Shown: positions 24,080 to 33,475, counted from the stretch's first letter. The stretch: DNA of 64,000 nucleotides from Scandinavium sp036495715 (GCA_036495715.1 DASXML010000013.1:1-64000); one strand, 5' to 3'. The notes: generated by a model from the letters alone, not told the origin. Translations and numbers: made by a program.

Positions 24080-25447
24080 ATGATCAGCGTATTCGATATT
24101 TTCAAAATCGGCATTGGTCCTTCCAGCTCTCACACCGTAGGGCCAATGAAAGCGGGCAAGCAATTCACGGATGACCTGATTGCACGCAATATTCTCGGCG
24201 ACATCACCCGCGTGGTGGTGGACGTTTACGGTTCACTTTCCCTGACCGGAAAGGGCCACCATACCGATATCGCCATTATTATGGGCCTGGCGGGTAATCT
24301 GCCGGACAGCGTCGATATCGATGCCATCCCGTCTTTCATTCAGGATGTGAACACGCATGGCCGCCTGCTGCTGGCAAACGGCGAACACGAAGTTGAGTTC
24401 CCGGTAGACCAGTGCATGAATTTCCATGCCGATAATCTTTCCCTGCATGAAAACGGAATGCGCATTACGGCGTTAAGTGGCGATAACGCCGTTTACAGCC
24501 AGACGTACTACTCCATCGGCGGCGGTTTTATCGTTGACGAAGACCATTTTGGTCAGGGCGACAGCGCACCGGTCGCGGTGCCGTACCCGTATAAAAACGC
24601 GGCTGATCTTCAGCGCCACTGCCAGGAAAGCGGCCTGTCGCTCTCCGGTCTGATGATGCAAAACGAGCTGGCTTTGCACAGCAAAGAAGAACTCGAACAG
24701 CACTTCACGGCAGTGTGGGACGTGATGCGCAGCGGCATTGAACGTGGTATCACCACCGAAGGCGTATTACCGGGCAAACTGCGTGTGCCGCGCCGTGCCG
24801 CAGCATTACGCCGTATGTTAGTAAGCCAGGATAAAACCACCAGCGACCCGATGGCCGTCATTGATTGGATCAATATGTTTGCGCTGGCGGTGAACGAAGA
24901 AAACGCTGCGGGTGGACGCGTTGTCACCGCACCAACCAACGGTGCTTGCGGCATTGTTCCGGCAGTATTGGCGTACTACGACAAGTTTATTCGCGAAGTA
25001 AACGCTAACTCACTGGCGCGCTACATGCTGGTAACCAGCGCCATTGGTTCGCTGTATAAGATGAACGCTTCCATTTCCGGTGCAGAAGTGGGCTGCCAGG
25101 GTGAAGTCGGCGTGGCCTGTTCGATGGCCGCAGCGGGTCTGGCTGAACTGCTGGGCGGAAGCCCGACGCAGGTGTGCATCGCCGCAGAAATCGGCATGGA
25201 ACACAACCTTGGCTTGACCTGCGACCCGGTTGCGGGCCAGGTTCAGGTGCCGTGCATCGAACGTAACGCAATTGCTTCAGTAAAAGCGGTCAACGCCGCA
25301 CGTATGGCGCTGCGCCGTACCAGTGACCCGCGCGTGTGTCTCGATAAAGTCATCGAAACCATGTACGAAACCGGCAAAGACATGAACGCCAAATACCGAG
25401 AAACTTCTCGCGGCGGCCTGGCAATGAAGATTGTTACCTGCGACTAA
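24080..25447 (+). CDS. sdaB: L-serine ammonia-lyase 2 (L-serine deaminase II)
   Basis: Iron-sulfur enzyme converting L-serine to pyruvate and ammonia. The 455 aa begin MISVFDIFKIGIGPSSSHTVGPM, the SDH beta-domain substrate motif. The C-terminal alpha domain carries cluster Cys in TNGACGIVPA and in CDPVAGQVQVPCIERNA. Assignment to SdaB rather than SdaA rests on its place directly after sdaC and the E. coli length. Confidence 0.96.
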   Translation: MISVFDIFKIGIGPSSSHTVGPMKAGKQFTDDLIARNILGDITRVVVDVYGSLSLTGKGHHTDIAIIMGLAGNLPDSVDIDAIPSFIQDVNTHGRLLLANGEHEVEFPVDQCMNFHADNLSLHENGMRITALSGDNAVYSQTYYSIGGGFIVDEDHFGQGDSAPVAVPYPYKNAADLQRHCQESGLSLSGLMMQNELALHSKEELEQHFTAVWDVMRSGIERGITTEGVLPGKLRVPRRAAALRRMLVSQDKTTSDPMAVIDWINMFALAVNEENAAGGRVVTAPTNGACGIVPAVLAYYDKFIREVNANSLARYMLVTSAIGSLYKMNASISGAEVGCQGEVGVACSMAAAGLAELLGGSPTQVCIAAEIGMEHNLGLTCDPVAGQVQVPCIERNAIASVKAVNAARMALRRTSDPRVCLDKVIETMYETGKDMNAKYRETSRGGLAMKIVTCD

Positions 25448-25455
25448 GCTCGCAC

Positions 25456-25641
25456 AGACGCCTCGTTTTGCGAGGCGTCTGATTGCTGACAAAGAAGGAA
25501 AAAGCGTGGTTTTTCCTTCTTTGTGATTTTCAGCCGAAAATCAATAAATTGATTTTCCTTGTTTTTCTTCTAGTGCTCTCTATCAAATTGACAACAGATG
25601 TCAGTTTGTCATCTGCCTCACGCCTCGTTTTGCGAGGCGTC
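25456..25641. repeat. Hairpin cluster with a duplicated terminator-like stem, sdaB-xni spacer
   Basis: The 274-bp spacer holds five inverted repeats. (1) AGACGCCTCG/CGAGGCGTCT at 25456-25480. (2) A 13-bp perfect stem at 25491-25522 whose right arm is T-rich. (3) GATTTTC/GAAAATC at 25525-25542. (4) CAGATG/CATCTG at 25595-25615. (5) ACGCCTCG/CGAGGCGT at 25620-25640. Hairpins 1 and 5 share the same 21 bp (25460-25480 and 25621-25641), so the AT-rich piece between them is flanked by direct repeats. Hairpins 1 and 2 probably terminate sdaCB. Confidence 0.7.
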
Positions 25642-25721
25642 TTCCTATTTCTTCGCGTTAAATAGCCTCATATTCCTCACAATGTTACCCTTAGCGCATT
25701 GCTATCAAGGAGGGTAAAACC

Positions 25722-26477
25722 GTGGCCGTTCATCTGCTTATCGTCGACGCACTGAATCTCATCCGCCGTATTCACGCGGTTCAGGGCTCGCCCTGCTCGG
25801 ACACCTGCCTGCATGCGTTGCAACAGTTGATTATGCACAGCCAGCCGACTCACGCCGTCGCCGTCTTTGACGACGAAGCCCGCGATCAGAGCTGGCGACA
25901 CCAGCGTCTGCCGGATTACAAAGCGGGTCGCTCGCCGATGCCGGAAGATTTGCATGCGGAAATGGACAACATCCGCCACGTTTTTGAGCAGCACGGCGTG
26001 CGTTGCTGGGGTTCCGCCGGAAATGAAGCCGACGATCTCGCCGCCACGCTGGCGGTAAAAATTGCCGGAGCCGGGCATCAGGCCACGATAGTGTCTACGG
26101 ACAAAGGCTACTGCCAGCTATTGTCGCCCACCATTCGTATCCGCGATTATTTCCAGAAGCGCTGGCTCGATGCACCGTTTATCGCCCAGGAGTTTGGCGT
26201 CACACCGCAACAACTCCCCGATTACTGGGGACTTGCAGGCATAAGCAGTTCAAAAGTGCCGGGTGTGGCCGGTATTGGGCCGAAAAGCGCGACCGAACTG
26301 CTGGCGCAGTTTCCCACGCTCGAAGCGATTTACCAGCATCTGGACGACGTGCCGGAGAAATGGCGTAAGAAGTTGAATGAACATCGGGAAATGGCGTTTA
26401 TTTGTCGGGATATTGCGACGCTACAAACAGATTTACAGCTGGACGGGAATTTACAGCAGTTGCGATTGGCGCGCTGA
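25722..26477 (+). CDS. xni: Flap endonuclease Xni (ExoIX)
   Basis: A 251-aa protein of the 5'-3' exonuclease/FEN family, paralogous to the Pol I N-terminal nuclease. The start is GTG 25722, preceded by AAGGAGGG. Motifs: N-terminal acidic LIVDALNLIRR, FDDEARDQSWRHQRLPDYKAGR, ADDLAATLA and VSTDKGYCQLL, then the helix-hairpin-helix KVPGVAGIGPKSATELL. Family knowledge says ExoIX lacks one metal site and has weak K+-stimulated flap activity. Confidence 0.95.
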   Translation: MAVHLLIVDALNLIRRIHAVQGSPCSDTCLHALQQLIMHSQPTHAVAVFDDEARDQSWRHQRLPDYKAGRSPMPEDLHAEMDNIRHVFEQHGVRCWGSAGNEADDLAATLAVKIAGAGHQATIVSTDKGYCQLLSPTIRIRDYFQKRWLDAPFIAQEFGVTPQQLPDYWGLAGISSSKVPGVAGIGPKSATELLAQFPTLEAIYQHLDDVPEKWRKKLNEHREMAFICRDIATLQTDLQLDGNLQQLRLAR

Positions 26478-26480
26478 TTT

Positions 26481-26545
26481 CGCCGGGCGACACGCCGTTT
26501 ACCGACCTACATTTGTAGGCCGGGTCAGCGCAGCGCCACCCGGCA
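26481..26545. repeat. REP pair (BIME) between xni and rlmM
   Basis: TGTAGGCCGGGTCAGCGCAGCGCCACCCGGC (26514-26544) is a typical REP. A degenerate second copy, GCCGGGCGACACGCCGTTTACCGACCTACA, precedes it in opposite orientation. It lies between the convergent ends of xni and rlmM. Confidence 0.78.
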
Positions 26546-26550
26546 AGGGC

Positions 26551-27651
26551 TTAACGCTCGTCGCGACGTCCGCCGACAGCGGCCCACAAGCGACGGATGT
26601 GCACAGTCACTTCTTCGCGATCGTGGTACAGCTGACGCGCCTGAATATGGGCATTGATCCCATGCTCATCGAGCTGCGCCTGAATGTACGCCAGATTCTG
26701 CGACACTTCTTCGTAGCGCTTTTTCATCGGCAGCTTGAGGTTGAAAATGGTTTCACGACACCAGCCATTCACCAGCCACTGCGCCATCAGTGCGGAAACC
26801 TTCGCCGGTTTCTCCACCATATCGCATACCATCCACGAGATGTTGCTGCGCGTTGGGCGATAGCGGAAACCGTCTTCACGCAGCCAGGTCACCTGTCCGG
26901 TATCCATCAGGCTTTGCGCCATCGGGCCGTTATCGACAGATGACACCCACATGTTGCGTTTCACCAACTGATAGGTCCAGCCGCCAGGACAGGCCCCTAA
27001 ATCCACCGCATACATGCCATTTCCCAAACGCTCTTCCCACTCATCCGCCGGAATGAACACGTGAAACGCTTCTTCCAGTTTGAGAGTGGAACGGCTTGGC
27101 GCATCAGACGGAAACTTGAGACGCGGAATGCCCATATAGAACGGGGAATTGTTGGTGGTCAGCGAGTAACCGACGTAGCAGCAGCCCGGTGCGATAAAGA
27201 ACACATGCACCACCGGACGCTTCGGCGTTTCAAACTTCGCCAGCACGTTCACTTCGCGCAGCGCCGAACGCAGCGGGACGGTGAATTTGCGGCAGAACTT
27301 CATCAGCTCTTTGCTTTCGTTAGTATCCGCGACTTCAACACGCAGATCGCCACCCTTCTCGACCACACCTTGCAGCATGCCCACGACCGGAGTAATGCGG
27401 TCTTCTGGTGGAAGGTCGGTCAGCAACTCGCATGCGACAAACATCTGACGAGCAAAAATCAACGAGCTGAACGGCAGCTCACGAATGATTCTTTCGCCTT
27501 CATCCTGCTGATAACACTCGAAAATAACATAGCCAGAGTTCTCTTTCACTCGGGCAAAACCGAATATCTCAAGACGTGATGCCTTGTCAGAAATCTCTGC
27601 TGCACACTCTTTCTCAAAACCCTGACGGCAGTAGAGAATAACCTTATTCAT
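26551..27651 (-). CDS. rlmM: 23S rRNA (cytidine-2498-2'-O)-methyltransferase RlmM
   Basis: Methylates the 2'-OH of C2498 in 23S rRNA. The 366 aa equal E. coli RlmM. An N-terminal THUMP domain precedes a Rossmann-like FtsJ-type methyltransferase, with the SAM loop at AVDLGACPGGWTYQLV and the K-D-K-E tetrad region (DNGPMAQSL, SWMVCDMVEKP). It overlaps the end of ygdD by 8 bp and is cotranscribed with it. Confidence 0.96.
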   Translation of the reverse strand: MNKVILYCRQGFEKECAAEISDKASRLEIFGFARVKENSGYVIFECYQQDEGERIIRELPFSSLIFARQMFVACELLTDLPPEDRITPVVGMLQGVVEKGGDLRVEVADTNESKELMKFCRKFTVPLRSALREVNVLAKFETPKRPVVHVFFIAPGCCYVGYSLTTNNSPFYMGIPRLKFPSDAPSRSTLKLEEAFHVFIPADEWEERLGNGMYAVDLGACPGGWTYQLVKRNMWVSSVDNGPMAQSLMDTGQVTWLREDGFRYRPTRSNISWMVCDMVEKPAKVSALMAQWLVNGWCRETIFNLKLPMKKRYEEVSQNLAYIQAQLDEHGINAHIQARQLYHDREEVTVHIRRLWAAVGGRRDER

Positions 27652-28039
27652 GCGTGATACCTTTACGCTTTAAACGAATAGCACCAATCAACATTAGCAC
27701 CCAGCCAGCAAGGAAGCTCACGCCTCCCACCGGAGTCACAAATGCCCACAGGCGTAAATGCGACAGCGCCAGACAATAGAGGCTGCCGCTGAAAAAAACG
27801 GTTCCCAGCGCCATAAACACGCTGCTCCAGTAGAACCAGATACTGATGCGGCGCTGCATAGCCACCGCCAGACCAAAAATCGCTAGCGTATGAAACGCCT
27901 GGTACTCAAGGCCAGTCTGGATCCAGCCCATCTCGACCACGCCGAGCGATTTACTTAATACGTGTGCGCCAAACGCACCCAAGGCAACAAAAACAAAGCC
28001 ACTGATGGCGGCAAAAATCAGCATGAAGCGACTGGTCAT
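27644..28039 (-). CDS. ygdD: DUF423 inner-membrane protein YgdD
   Basis: 131 aa with four hydrophobic helices (about 5-25, 45-62, 70-88, 98-120) and the DUF423 signature GAFGAHVL near the N-terminus. Function unknown. It is conserved between gcvA and rlmM in enterics, 19 bp after gcvA, and its stop overlaps the rlmM start, suggesting a gcvA-ygdD-rlmM unit. Confidence 0.93.
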   Translation of the reverse strand: MTSRFMLIFAAISGFVFVALGAFGAHVLSKSLGVVEMGWIQTGLEYQAFHTLAIFGLAVAMQRRISIWFYWSSVFMALGTVFFSGSLYCLALSHLRLWAFVTPVGGVSFLAGWVLMLIGAIRLKRKGITHE

Positions 28040-28058
28040 GTCATTACCCTAAATTCAT

Positions 28059-28976
28059 TTATTGTTCATAACGGAAACGGAATTTTTCTTGCTCGGTTGC
28101 CGCTTTCGCCAGAATCCACTGCCGGAAGGCGGCTATTTTACCCAGTTCCGCCTGGCTGTCATGGCAAACGAGGTAAAACGCATTCTTGCTGACCAGAACA
28201 TCATTAAACGGGCAGACCAAACGGCCCGCCTCAATTTCGGACTGCGCCATCACATTGTTGGCCAGTGCGATCCCTTGTCCATGGATAGCCGCCTGCAGCA
28301 CCATCGCGCTGTGGCTGAAAATCGGTCCCTGTTGAACATTAATATGATTTAAGCCCAACTGGCGGGTATAAGTTTGCCAGTCGCGACGAGAAGCATCGTG
28401 CAATAACGTATGTTGCGCCAGATCTGCGGGCGTTTTCAACGCCTTCTCGCCGGTCAACAATAACGGCGAGCAAACGGGTAACAGATATTCGGCGTACAAT
28501 TTTTCGACGCGCAGGCCCGGCCAGTTGCCGCGACCATAAAAAATCGCCACGTCGACGTCGTCCGCCAGTTTGTCTTCCTGACGGTCAACCGCCTGAATTC
28601 TGACGTCGATTCCCGGATAAGCTGAGTTAAAGCTTGCAAGTCGAGGCACCAGCCATTGAATGGCAAAACTCGGCAACATACTGACCGTCAGTGCCCCTTT
28701 GGCGCTGCGGGCCTGCAGTTTACGCGTTGCTTCGGTTAATTGCGAAAAGATCTCTTTGATATCCTGGAAATAGCTCTGACCTTCCTCCGTCAACAATAGC
28801 GAACGATTGCGGCGACGAAAGAGCTTCAGGCCCAGGAAATCCTCAAGAGACTTGATTTGATGACTGACCGCAGCCTGAGTGACAAACAGCTCATCGGCGG
28901 CGCGAGTGAAGCTGAGATGACGGGCGGCGGCATCAAATACACGTAATGCATTCAGAGGAGGTAAACGCTTCGACAT
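28059..28976 (-). CDS. gcvA: LysR-type regulator of the glycine cleavage system GcvA
   Basis: Activates gcvTHP in glycine excess, represses it otherwise with GcvR, and activates the divergent gcvB. The 305 aa consist of an N-terminal winged HTH (LPPLNALRVFDAAARHLSFTR, AAVSHQIKSLEDFLG) and a C-terminal periplasmic-binding-like effector domain. The 129-bp divergent spacer to gcvB contains AT-rich sequence with T-N11-A possibilities suited to LysR binding, but no single operator is clear. Confidence 0.97.
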   Translation of the reverse strand: MSKRLPPLNALRVFDAAARHLSFTRAADELFVTQAAVSHQIKSLEDFLGLKLFRRRNRSLLLTEEGQSYFQDIKEIFSQLTEATRKLQARSAKGALTVSMLPSFAIQWLVPRLASFNSAYPGIDVRIQAVDRQEDKLADDVDVAIFYGRGNWPGLRVEKLYAEYLLPVCSPLLLTGEKALKTPADLAQHTLLHDASRRDWQTYTRQLGLNHINVQQGPIFSHSAMVLQAAIHGQGIALANNVMAQSEIEAGRLVCPFNDVLVSKNAFYLVCHDSQAELGKIAAFRQWILAKAATEQEKFRFRYEQ

Positions 28977-29070
28977 GGTTGTTTTGACTTAGATGTTAAC
29001 TAGTTTTAACAATTAGATTACATCATGTAACCTATTAGTTTTTTTTATCTGAGCCATTATAATTTGTCCG

Positions 29071-29099
29071 TTGAGCTTCTACCAGCAAATACCTATGAT
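29071..29099 (+). promoter_or_regulatory. gcvB promoter
   Basis: -35 TTGAGC (29071-29076), 17-bp spacer, -10 TATGAT (29094-29099). The expected +1 is at 29106, the conserved 5' ACTTCCTGAGCC of GcvB. Confidence 0.8.
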
Positions 29100-29105
29100 G
29101 GCGGC

Positions 29106-29314
29106 ACTTCCTGAGCCGGAACGAAGAGCTTTTTTCGGAATGCGTGTTCTGATGGGCTTTTGGCTTACGGTTGTGATGTTGTGTTGTTGTGTTTGCAATT
29201 GGTCTGGAGTTCAGACCTCGGTAGCGAGACTACCCCCTTTTCACTTCCTGTACATTTACCCTGTCTGTCCATAGTGATTAATGTAGCACCGCCAAATTGC
29301 GGTGCTTTTTTTTT
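29106..29314 (+). ncRNA. gcvB: GcvB small RNA
   Basis: A 209-nt Hfq-dependent sRNA that represses many amino acid and peptide transporter mRNAs. The 5' end ACTTCCTGAGCCGG, the G/U-rich seed R1 (GTGATGTTGTGTTGTTGTG, about 29174-29192) and the R2/R3 block CACTTCCTGTACATTTACCC match E. coli GcvB closely. It ends in the terminator GCACCGC-CAAATT-GCGGTGC plus nine T. It diverges from its activator gcvA. Differences from E. coli are confined to the first stem-loop and the hairpin after the seed. Confidence 0.97.
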
Positions 29315-29330
29315 GCTTTAAATTCAACCG

Positions 29331-29558
29331 TTACTTGTCCATCTCGACCATTTCTTTCACGTCGCTACGGTTGATTTGCTGCTTGTTGCCGTTCGCATCT
29401 TTATACGAAATCATCCCGGTATCATTATCCGTCTGCGGTTTCCCGTCAGCGATAATCGTGCGTCCATCGGTGGTGTGCATCACATAGTTTGGACCGGAAC
29501 AGGCGCTCAGAGCAAAAGTCAGCATACAGGCAGAAATCATTGCGGCAGTCTTGTTCAT
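29331..29558 (-). CDS. ygdI: DUF903 lipoprotein YgdI
   Basis: A 75-aa predicted outer-membrane lipoprotein. The signal peptide ends in the lipobox LSAC (Cys20), and the mature part is the YgdI/YgdR SH3-like fold (YVMHTTDGRTIIADGKPQTDNDTG). Function unknown. It ends 17 bp from the gcvB terminator on the opposite strand. A paralogue, ygdR, lies at 57215. Confidence 0.94.
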   Translation of the reverse strand: MNKTAAMISACMLTFALSACSGPNYVMHTTDGRTIIADGKPQTDNDTGMISYKDANGNKQQINRSDVKEMVEMDK

Positions 29559-29750
29559 CTTGTTCTCCTTTTAGCCATTCATGCTAAAGATAGGGCTGTG
29601 AATAACAGGCAAAAACAGTCACCTGACATAATTCAGCATAACGCACTGTCACTGCTTTGCCACAGATACAAGAAAATTCCGAGGAGCATCCCTGTCCTTG
29701 CCCTCCTGCGTGTTTTGCGCGACGATCGGTAAACTGGAATGAGGAAAATC

Positions 29751-30956
29751 ATGAACGCATTCAACCCGGCGCAGTTTCGCGCCCAGTTTCCGGCACTGAG
29801 CGATGCCGGGGTCTATCTCGACAGCGCCGCCACCGCGCTGAAACCCCAGGCCGTCATCGACGCCACGCAGCAGTTCTACAGTCTGAGCGCGGGCAACGTG
29901 CATCGCAGCCAGTTTGCGCAAGCGCAAAAGCTCACCGCGCGTTACGAAGCCGCTCGCGATCAGGTCGCCGCATTGATTAACGCGCCGGCAGGCAAAAATA
30001 TCGTCTGGACTCGTGGCACCACTGAAGCCATAAATATGGTGGCGCAGTGTTACGCCCGCCCACGTTTGCAGCCCGGTGATGAAATCATCGTCAGCGAAGC
30101 CGAACATCACGCCAACCTCGTGCCGTGGCTAATGGTCGCGCAACAGACCGGCGCGCGCGTCGTTAAACTGCCGATTGGCGTGGATCATCTGCCGGACGTC
30201 GAACAGCTTTCTTCATTAATCACCGCCAAAAGCCGCATTCTGGCATTGGGGCAAATGTCTAACGTCACCGGCGGTTGCCCCGATCTGGCCCGCGCGATTC
30301 AACTCGCTCACGCCGCGAATATGGTGGTGATGGTCGATGGCGCGCAGGGCGTGGTGCATTTCCCGGCAGACGTTCAGGCGCTGGACATCGATTTTTATGC
30401 CTTCTCCGGCCACAAACTGTATGGCCCAACCGGCATCGGGGCGCTGTACGGCAAACACGACTTGTTGAATGAGATGTCACCGTGGCTCGGCGGCGGCAAG
30501 ATGATCACCGAAGTCACCTTTGACGGCTTTAAAACCCAGCCAGTGCCTTATCGTCTGGAAGCTGGCACACCCAATGTCGCCGGGGTGATAGGTCTCAGTA
30601 CCGCGCTGGAATGGTTGAGCCAAACGGATGTTACACAGGCCGAAACCTGGAGCCGTGGATTAGCCACGCTTGCAGAAGACGCGCTGTCGCGCCGCCCGGG
30701 TTTCCGCTCTTTCCGCTGTCAGGACTCTAGTTTGTTGGCCTTCGATTTCGCCGGGGTCCATCACAGCGATATGGTCACCCTGCTGGCGGAATACGGTATC
30801 GCGTTACGCGCCGGACAACATTGCGCCCAGCCTTTGCTGGCAGCGCTTGGCGTGAGCGGTACACTACGCGCCTCATTTGCTCCGTATAATACTCAGGAAG
30901 ATGTTCATGCGCTGGTGAGTGCCGTTGACCGCGCCCTTGATTTACTGGTGGATTAA
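29751..30956 (+). CDS. csdA: Cysteine desulfurase CsdA (cysteine sulfinate desulfinase)
   Basis: PLP enzyme releasing sulfur from cysteine to the acceptor CsdE. I chose ATG 29751 (MNAFNPAQFRAQFP; GAGGAAAATC upstream), giving 401 aa as in E. coli; an upstream in-frame ATG (29739) overlaps the ribosome site. The PLP lysine is K222 in FSGHKLYGPTGIG, and the active-site Cys358 is in RAGQHCAQPL. It abuts csdE with no gap. Confidence 0.97.
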   Translation: MNAFNPAQFRAQFPALSDAGVYLDSAATALKPQAVIDATQQFYSLSAGNVHRSQFAQAQKLTARYEAARDQVAALINAPAGKNIVWTRGTTEAINMVAQCYARPRLQPGDEIIVSEAEHHANLVPWLMVAQQTGARVVKLPIGVDHLPDVEQLSSLITAKSRILALGQMSNVTGGCPDLARAIQLAHAANMVVMVDGAQGVVHFPADVQALDIDFYAFSGHKLYGPTGIGALYGKHDLLNEMSPWLGGGKMITEVTFDGFKTQPVPYRLEAGTPNVAGVIGLSTALEWLSQTDVTQAETWSRGLATLAEDALSRRPGFRSFRCQDSSLLAFDFAGVHHSDMVTLLAEYGIALRAGQHCAQPLLAALGVSGTLRASFAPYNTQEDVHALVSAVDRALDLLVD

Positions 30957-31400
30957 ATGACAAGCCCTACTTTTGCCGGACATCCGTTCGGCACAACCGT
31001 GACACAAGATTCATTACGTCAGATTTTTGGCCCGCTGAATCAGTGGGAAGATAAATATCGCCAGTTGATTTTACTGGGTAAACAACTGCCTTCTCTGCCG
31101 GAAGCGTTGAAAGCACGAGCCGAGGAAATTGCAGGGTGTGAAAACCGCGTCTGGCTGGGCCACACTCGTCTGTCAGAAGGCACACTTCACTTTTACGGTG
31201 ACAGTGAAGGAAGGATAGTTCGAGGATTGCTAGCCGTGTTGCTGACTGCTGTAGAAGGTAAGCGCGCGGATCAGCTTCTGGCCGCCGATCCGCTGGATTT
31301 CTTTGATGAGTTAGGCCTACGAGCCCAGCTCAGCGCGTCCCGCAATCAAGGGCTAAATGCGTTGCGCGACGCGGTACTCAACGCCGCGCGCCAGGGTTAA
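30957..31400 (+). CDS. csdE: Sulfur acceptor protein CsdE
   Basis: SufE-like 147-aa protein that takes persulfide sulfur from CsdA on Cys61 (EEIAGCENRVWLG). The ATG follows the csdA TAA immediately. Its last 4 bp overlap the end of the convergent tcdA gene. CsdA-CsdE support TcdA in forming cyclic t6A, in keeping with the three-gene neighbourhood. Confidence 0.96.
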   Translation: MTSPTFAGHPFGTTVTQDSLRQIFGPLNQWEDKYRQLILLGKQLPSLPEALKARAEEIAGCENRVWLGHTRLSEGTLHFYGDSEGRIVRGLLAVLLTAVEGKRADQLLAADPLDFFDELGLRAQLSASRNQGLNALRDAVLNAARQG

Positions 31401-32203
31401 GCGGCACGCTCCGCTTTCGCCAGCATTTTCTTCAACGCATGGGATACCGCGACAAAACCAAACGTCGCGGTCACCATCGTCGCCGCCCCAAAACCGGACG
31501 CACAGTCCATTCTCTTCGGCCCTTCGGCTGTGCTTTTCATCGCACAGACTGAACCGTCCGACTGCGGGTAGACCAGCGCTTCGGTAGAAAACACGCAATC
31601 CACACCCAGCTTGCCTTTGCCGTTTTTCACCACGCCAAAATCACTCTTCAGGCGTTCGCGTAGTTTCGCCGCCAGCGGATCCTGGATCGTCTTAGCCAGG
31701 TCAGCAACCTGGATCTGCGTGGGATCGACTTGCCCGCCAGCGCCACCGGTAGTGACCAATGGCACTTTGTAGCGACGGCACCAGGAGATCAGCGCCGCTT
31801 TCGGGCGCACGCTGTCGATCGCGTCGATAACGTAGCTAAAGCCGACACCTATATATTCCGCAACATTATCCGGCGTCACAAAATCATCCACGACCGTGAC
31901 ACGGCATTCCGGGTTGATCAAGCGAATGCGATCCGCCATCACTTCCGCTTTGGCGAGCCCAACGTTGCCACCCAACGCATGGATTTGCCGATTGGTATTG
32001 GTGACACAAACGTCATCCATATCGATAAGCGTAATCGCCCCGATACCGGTACGCGCCAGCGCTTCTGCCGCCCATGACCCAACACCGCCAATACCGACCA
32101 CGCACACGTGCGCATCGGCAAACACCTGCAGCGCTTTTTCACCATATAAACGAGCCGTGCCGCCAAAACGCTGGCGCCAGGCATCGCTAATCACGACTGA
32201 CAT
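31397..32203 (-). CDS. tcdA: tRNA threonylcarbamoyladenosine dehydratase TcdA
   Basis: E1/ThiF-like enzyme converting t6A37 to cyclic ct6A in tRNAs reading ANN codons, using ATP. It has 268 aa, the E. coli length. The ThiF nucleotide loop is VGIGGVGSWAAEALARTGIG; DMDDVCVTNTNRQ follows, and VIDAIDSVRPKAALI is the crossover region. Formerly csdL or ygdL. It lies 19 bp downstream of mltA on the same strand. Confidence 0.96.
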   Translation of the reverse strand: MSVVISDAWRQRFGGTARLYGEKALQVFADAHVCVVGIGGVGSWAAEALARTGIGAITLIDMDDVCVTNTNRQIHALGGNVGLAKAEVMADRIRLINPECRVTVVDDFVTPDNVAEYIGVGFSYVIDAIDSVRPKAALISWCRRYKVPLVTTGGAGGQVDPTQIQVADLAKTIQDPLAAKLRERLKSDFGVVKNGKGKLGVDCVFSTEALVYPQSDGSVCAMKSTAEGPKRMDCASGFGAATMVTATFGFVAVSHALKKMLAKAERAA

Positions 32204-32222
32204 ATAACCTCAAATAACTCTG

Positions 32223-33320
32223 TTAACCGCTGAATACGTTGCCCGCGCCAGGTGCACCGCGCAGGACCCATACACGACCGTAATGGTTGTACCAGCCCGC
32301 ACGATGACCCGCATCCGGGCCAATACCCTGATAGATGTCGAAGTGCTGGCCTTTAATCGCCCCACCCACATCCAGCGCGACCATCAGGCGCAGCTCATAG
32401 TGACCGTTAAATTTACCGTTGTTATCCAGTTGCGGGACTTCCGCCAGCAGCGTAGTGCCAGGAGGAATAATGCTCCGGTCAGACGCCACCGACGCACGGC
32501 CAATCAACGGCACGGCGCTTGCGCCTTTTACGGGCGCAAAAGATTGCGGCTTAAAGAACACGAACGACGGGTTCTCTTCCAGCAGGGCACGCACATCTGC
32601 TTCGCTGTGGGTCTCACCCCACTGACGGATCGCCTGCATCGACATATCTTCTTTTTTATACTCACCGCGATCGACCAACACTTTCCCGATACTGCGGTAC
32701 GGCCAGCCATTCTTGCCGGCATAGCTGAAGAAGTTGAGCGGGGAACCATCGCCATAATCAATGTACCCACTGCCCTGAACATCCATGATGAAGTTATCCA
32801 TCAGCGAGTTGCTGTAAGCCAGGATGTAGTTGTCGCTCAACGCGCCCGCGTAAATTTCGGCGCGTGACGGCAGACGACCACGTTTCGGCGGCATGCGGTA
32901 AATCGGATACTGGAATTCGCCCTGACGGGTGTGACGGGCTTCAACCACAGGCGTGTAATAGCCGGTGAACTGCACGTTGCCGTAGTTATCCGCGCCCTGC
33001 ATCTGCCAGGCGTCCAGTCCGTATTGCTTCATGGTACGGGTATCGCCCCCAGACTGTAACCACTGCTGAACGGCGGCAAAGACATTGCTCTGGCTACCAT
33101 AAAGACGTGGCGAGGCGTTACGGATTTCGTTCACCTGCTGCGCGAAGTCCCCGCCGTTAATCGGTGCACCGACGGCTTCTGGCTGATTCACCAGAGAAAA
33201 CGGCTGGTTAAAGGTGCCGTCTTTATACTGTTGACCGCGATCGGTCGGTTTAGAGGAACAGGCGGCGAGCATCGTCATCACTGCGCCTGTCACCAGAATT
33301 TTGGCCCAACGTCCTTTCAT
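32223..33320 (-). CDS. mltA: Membrane-bound lytic murein transglycosylase A
   Basis: Outer-membrane lipoprotein that cleaves peptidoglycan to 1,6-anhydro-muropeptides. The 365 aa include a signal peptide with lipobox LAAC (Cys20), the MltA domain and a C-terminal 3D (double-psi barrel) domain. The catalytic Asp lies in MVALDVGGAIKGQHFDIYQG near the C-terminus. The gene is followed by tcdA. Confidence 0.97.
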   Translation of the reverse strand: MKGRWAKILVTGAVMTMLAACSSKPTDRGQQYKDGTFNQPFSLVNQPEAVGAPINGGDFAQQVNEIRNASPRLYGSQSNVFAAVQQWLQSGGDTRTMKQYGLDAWQMQGADNYGNVQFTGYYTPVVEARHTRQGEFQYPIYRMPPKRGRLPSRAEIYAGALSDNYILAYSNSLMDNFIMDVQGSGYIDYGDGSPLNFFSYAGKNGWPYRSIGKVLVDRGEYKKEDMSMQAIRQWGETHSEADVRALLEENPSFVFFKPQSFAPVKGASAVPLIGRASVASDRSIIPPGTTLLAEVPQLDNNGKFNGHYELRLMVALDVGGAIKGQHFDIYQGIGPDAGHRAGWYNHYGRVWVLRGAPGAGNVFSG

Positions 33321-33475
33321 GGTATCTCGTCTTCTCTATATGCTAAATGCGTGATGAAGATAACAAACCGCCAATGGTATTGAAATGCGTTAACGTGCCA
33401 CTCACCCTGCTTTGAATAAAAAACAGTCTATACGTTCCGTTTTTATCCACTCTTTACCAATTATGCAAAAAAGGG

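Noticed and set aside
29071..29274. 67-aa frame on the plus strand
   Set aside because: It coincides with the gcvB promoter and sRNA; no protein signature.
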